This document shows positions 59,719 to 64,000 of a stretch of DNA of 64,000 nt, piece after piece (the first letter of the stretch is position 1; each line of letters starts with the position of its first letter). The position numbers and the translations under genes were made by a program. The notes under the pieces were generated by a model, which saw only the letters and a list, made by a program, of their open reading frames with translations, made no database searches and was not told the DNA's origin. The stretch is from Nissolia schottii (Eukaryota > Streptophyta > Magnoliopsida > Fabales > Fabaceae), in NCBI GenBank assembly GCA_003254905.1, contig QANU01029220.1:907749-971748 (forward strand), read 5' to 3'.

Positions 59719-62700
59719 CTACTGAACATCCAACATATCTTCTTCATCCGGTAACACTATAGTCAACAAAGAATACCTGACCCGGAGAGAGATTCTACCC
59801 TTCTCAACAACGAGTCTGGCTCCGGAGACAACCCAATAACCAGGAGACTCCTGTGGTCCTCTTGTCATCTCGGTCGTGTCAACAAATTTGAGAAGCTTGG
59901 GAGCTTGAACAGGAACAGGAGGGCCACTCGGATAAACAGCAGAATTTATATTAACATCCGCAGGGCGTGGAGGTGGCTTCTGAAATGTTGCAGTGAAGTG
60001 CTGGCTAATGAGAGTGGATATGAGTCCTGACTTGGCTCCCAAACCAGGAGATCCATCCCACTCAGGATGCTTTACCTCTTTAGCTCCCAAAACTGTTGAG
60101 AATCGAAGCCTTAGAAAGAGTATATTCTTTATGCCATAATTCTCGACTTGTAATTGCGCTCCAGTTACTATCGAGAGCTCCTCCTCGGATTCCACTGGAG
60201 CAGTGCACACATGAGAGAAATTCTTCCACTGAACCTTCTCATAGAACTTCTTATCATAAGACTCCCTCCTGAAGTTACCATTTGGATCATCTTCAAGCTG
60301 GAAGATTTTTGGAAGAGATGAAAGATGTTGCAAATGGATGGCTAACCGGTTGCTTCTCTTACCTTCGAGATAAAGACGAAGACCAGTCAGGGGTCGGTTA
60401 CCTACATCAACCTGTTATATAAAATAACAAGTATTTCTGATTTTAGCACAAAAATTACAAGTTACCAATACATAACTCATGAGTTGAGGATGCTTTCAAA
60501 GAACTTGTGTGTGGTAGACCAAACAGAGAAACAACAGTATAAGAAATACGAAGTGTCCACCCATAAATAACATGAAACAGAGAGTAACGACAGCAAACTT
60601 CAGACTGTTCATGTTAGAAAAAATGCTGTGTTGATGAATGTTACCAACAGAATAAATTAACGGCCACATGAACGAGAAGGATGCATCTAGCGTTGCAAGA
60701 CTACTACACAGTTCCACTACATGCTGATAAAACATAAAATTATATATCCTAAAAGCTATTTCATAAAAATCTTCCCACCACCATTTTCCTGGTTTTGCCA
60801 AACTAAATAACCAGCTAAAGGACATGAACATGATTTCTTATGATCCAGAGGCACAGCCAGCGAATACCTAGATAACCAGGGCCAAGAAGGAAAAGACTTA
60901 CTTGTGATGTGTTCACATAAAGCTTTGGCCCCAGGAAGCTAAACTGTAAAGATGCAGAACTCCGTTGCTTACGTTGTGGACCAAGAGGAAGTTCACTGAA
61001 TACAGGAGCCCACTGCCTTGGCAGTTGGAATTCCAAGAACTGGTGTAGCTCTTGAAGCGGTGGTTTATCTGCAAGAATTGCGGCAAAATGATGAGACATT
61101 TTAAACTAGCTAATATAATTTTATGTGGAATCAATAATGAAGACAAATGAAAAATAAGGTGGTCCATGGGAATTAATTTCAAGCTGCCAAAGTTTCAGTC
61201 CTTCAACAATGTCAAAAATGCAATTTTAAGTCCGGTGTAATGCTTCAACAAATTTAAGTTGTATGGGAGCCGTTAAAACAAACCCCAAAAGCATTTATCC
61301 ACTGAAATTTGATTTGGGTAGGGAGGTGAATCTTAAGTATTTTATGCGATATTATGTTTTATTCAAAGCCACTAAATTAAGCTCTGAATAAAATATAACT
61401 TTAACAAGCAAAGGAATTGAATACTTTACTTCTGTTCTGTTGACCTGACTAATTATTCTTCCTTCACCACAAACTAGACGACCAAACAGATTAAGAAAGA
61501 ACATCACAAGCATTTCCACAAGAATGAATTGCAAATTCAATTTAATATGGATTACCCGTTTCATAACACACCTATCATACTTTCAACATATATTAGCAGC
61601 ACAAAAATATTGAGAGAAGGCATTTCTTATTCGTCTGCATCAATTTTGAACCATGCCATAGATTCAAAAGATGCACACACTCTAGGCCATAAATACACAC
61701 ATAATAATGGTATGCGTGGGGAATAGATGCAAATATAAATACACAAAAGAAGTAAAAAATTCGCTCACATCGTAAATAAAGGTTTATGGCATGGCTCAAG
61801 AATCCACTCCCTGGCACTCCATTCAATAGAGACGTAATTGGAATGAAGGACATTGAAATTACATCAGGCTCTAACTGAACAGTGTGCAACCAATCATTGT
61901 GGGACAGGTTTCTGTTATCACTTCCACCCCTCCTTTTGTAAATGAATCCTATATCCTGCCATGAAAGATCATTTGAGGACAATGTACTAATATAAATATA
62001 ACTACCAAAATTATTGTCAAGGTTAATGTTATATGCGTACCTCCTTATGCGAATAAGAACTCGATGGACTAATATTAGCAAATGTTAGCCGTTGCTCCCT
62101 GATTCCAAACTGAAGAGAAGCAAAATTCAAAGTTGATTAGATCCATCCAATTCAGTGAGAATTGACATGAGTGAACATTTACAAAGGAGAATATCATTTC
62201 AGATCAAATAGTTTGACATAAAGATTACAATTCACAAACTTCGCAGTGAAGTAATCAAGAAATAATTTATTTGGGTAATGATACACAAACCCACACTCTC
62301 TTCACATACTCCCATGCAAGCCATAGCATAACACCTTGGTCCCATACCTAACATAGTTTGCAAAAGAATCTTTTCTCCTTTTTTTTGGCATTGTATAACA
62401 GTCATGATCTAGCCTCACACTCCATTTTATTTTCAGAAAACCTAAACTTCTAGTATAATACAAACAAGCTACACATGGCTGAAAGTATCAAACAGATCTG
62501 ATCACCTAGTTTAAGTGTCTTTGGGACAAAAAACATGTGGCAAAAATGCACAGTACAAAGTTACTGCTTTCATCTTTTCAAGAAAATTACTTTGTGAAAA
62601 AATGAGATTCTATTTGTTAACAAACAAAGGTATAGAAATTTATATAAGACTAGAGGTTATGTGCAGTCATGAATATTTTCTTTAGTTATTTACTAGTGCA

Positions 62701-63058
62701 ATTGTATTTGTAATGTGGAAAGTGCAGAGTTACTACAAAGATCAGACACAAAAAGGTAAAAGAAAAAGGTAACAGAAAGATGCATAATAATGATTTTCAA
62801 TATTCTGATTTTAAATGAATAATGAAAACAAAAGCATACTGAAGTTCATTACAAACCTTGTCATTTGGGAAAACTTGATCCGAAGCAATGGTATATTGGC
62901 CATTGGCATCCAGAAACCTCCTATCTGCCATCTCTTTCAATCTTTTCTGAACATCAGCAGGTTGGAGAGTAGATGAGTGCTGCTGCTTCAAATATATTAC
63001 GTCCTTTCCTCCCATCTTCATACCAACAATAATATGGGTGCCAAAGGTCTCGATAAAC
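59719..63058 (-). CDS. MACPF-domain protein, CAD1-like (5' end outside window)
   Basis: Five exons are visible, read right to left: 63058-62857, 62109-62041, 61955-61769, 61068-60902 and 60411-59719. Splice sites are GT..AG, phases close, and the TAG stop is at 59721-59719. The first visible exon starts in mid-codon, so upstream exons lie beyond 64000. The MACPF signature is present: FGTH, then six residues, then GG (FGTHIIVGMKMGG). Other family text is STLQPADVQKRL, HNDWL, FLEFQLPRQWAPVF, LTGLRLYLEGKRSNRLAIHL and WVVSGARL near the end. Plant members (CAD1, NSL1 and relatives) restrain immune-type cell death and salicylic acid signalling. Their fold is shared with pore-forming proteins, but pore formation in plants is not established. 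The exact paralogue is not assigned. One donor is slightly unusual (GTTTGT after exon 63058-62857). Confidence 0.92.
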
Positions 63059-64000
63059 CTGACACAAATGTGAAAGGAAATAGTTGGCCATAGTCTCAAA
63101 TCAAAAATATGGTTAAGAGATGAATAAGAATAATTATCCCAATAGAATTAAATAATTTTTAGGAAAATCAGTTTGAGTTGCAACCTCTGATTAGTCTCAA
63201 CATGATTTGTGCATTCAGACAATGCAAACAAAAATTACAAATTACAAACTAAATGGAGAATATTACAGATCCAACTCATTCCAAATTTGGTTACTACCAT
63301 TCATTAAGTTATACATTATCAATTTAAATGTAAAACACAGAAACCAGAGATCAAATATGCCACACAATAAACAAGAATCAATCAGATGAGTTTGGCAAAT
63401 AATTAGCGTACACCACCAATGCCCAGCCTAAATACCACTGTTATGTAGTTGCCCACACCAAATTATTGTACGTAAGAGGATGCTGATAGGCAAGGAAAAG
63501 CAAATTATATTGAAAAATCAGACAGATGTAATAAAGTTGGATCTCATAGAGAAAACAATCAGACAGATGTAATCATTCAATGACGAAAATCTGGCATTGT
63601 TACTGGATCCCTGTTTAAAGATGAAACTTAAGTCACTAAGCTTATTCTTAGTGTCATTATAAGAAATTTTCTACCACGTGTATGACATATGGTGGTTGAA
63701 ATACAAAGCATAGATATATAAATCCTGATGCATGAAAAATAATTAATATATTGGAAAAACCTCTGCTCAATTGTTCAGGATTGATATATTATCATTAAAT
63801 TTCATTTTATCTTATAGATACAACCAATCTTAATACAATGAGAGACAAAGGCCCATGAAACCTGAGATGATTGAAGATTAGACAATAGAACAGGCATCCA
63901 TAATTACGAGAAATGACCAAGGTGTCAAAATTAGAAAACAGAGAATAATATTTCATTTGTCATGAAAATTAAAAATAATTCACCATTTGGTCAGGATCAC
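63059..64000 (-). other. Intron of the MACPF gene, reaching the window edge
   Basis: I find no further MACPF exon here. The preceding exon should encode the segment just before FIETFGTH and end with two bases of a codon followed by GT. Nothing fits before 64000, so this is at least 942 bp of intron. Confidence 0.55.

Noticed and set aside
1..64000. CRISPR array, bacterial operon or phage-type system
   Set aside because: No regularly spaced repeats with unique spacers and no prokaryotic gene arrangement; the window is plant nuclear DNA throughout except for the organelle segment.

Overview
This is a 64-kb piece of nuclear DNA from a flowering plant. Genes carry many introns with GT..AG borders. 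Spacers are very AT-rich and full of (TA)n runs and small inverted-repeat transposons, and there is a complete Ty1/copia retrotransposon. Gene families and overall style suggest a eudicot, most likely a legume of the soybean group; that placement is a judgement from memory and nothing here proves it. The 38-base N gap and two isolated single Ns show a draft or patched assembly.

Layout. 1-2.0 kb: spacer. 2.0-7.0 kb (+): an eight-exon YTH-domain (m6A reader, ECT-like) gene with four ~45-residue tandem repeats in its disordered part. 7.6-14.0 kb: a repeat-rich block interrupted by an intact copia element (8738-13676) with identical 195-bp LTRs and a 5-bp target duplication. 14.25-15.1 kb: an older fold-back repeat carrying a nested small MITE. 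15.3-18.0 kb (+): a ten-exon TruA/PUS1-type tRNA pseudouridine synthase. 19.06-23.14 kb (-): a seven-exon bromodomain protein. 24.2-24.65 kb: decayed LINE RNase H sequence. 26.9-27.6 kb (+): an intronless DUF679/DMP membrane protein. 28.5-30.7 kb: two Mutator-type MITEs. 31.3-36.0 kb (-): a 1000-residue LRR receptor kinase of the CLV1/BAM group, closest in my reading to BAM3. 36.2-49.4 kb: a long gene-poor stretch with further MITEs, a fold-back repeat, an assembly gap and a decayed tRNA-Asp. 49550-51423: mitochondrial-type DNA with nad1 exon 1, bounded on both sides by a single N. 51.65-52.04 kb: telomere-like repeats and a second LINE remnant. 56.6-57.4 kb (+): a two-exon, 142-residue single-pass membrane protein. 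59.7 kb to the right edge (-): a MACPF-domain (CAD1-like) gene whose 5' part lies outside the window.

The genes are ordinary, unlinked plant genes (RNA modification reading, tRNA modification, chromatin reading, peptide signalling, cell-death control). They do not form an operon or functional cluster. I found no convincing new multi-gene system. The best second-look items are the N-bordered mitochondrial segment (possible assembly artefact), the YTH repeat array and its altered aromatic cage, the very young copia element with TA..TA ends, and a MITE family with readable 9-bp target duplications. Exon borders were placed by hand from reading frame and GT/AG signals; coding phases close in every complete gene.
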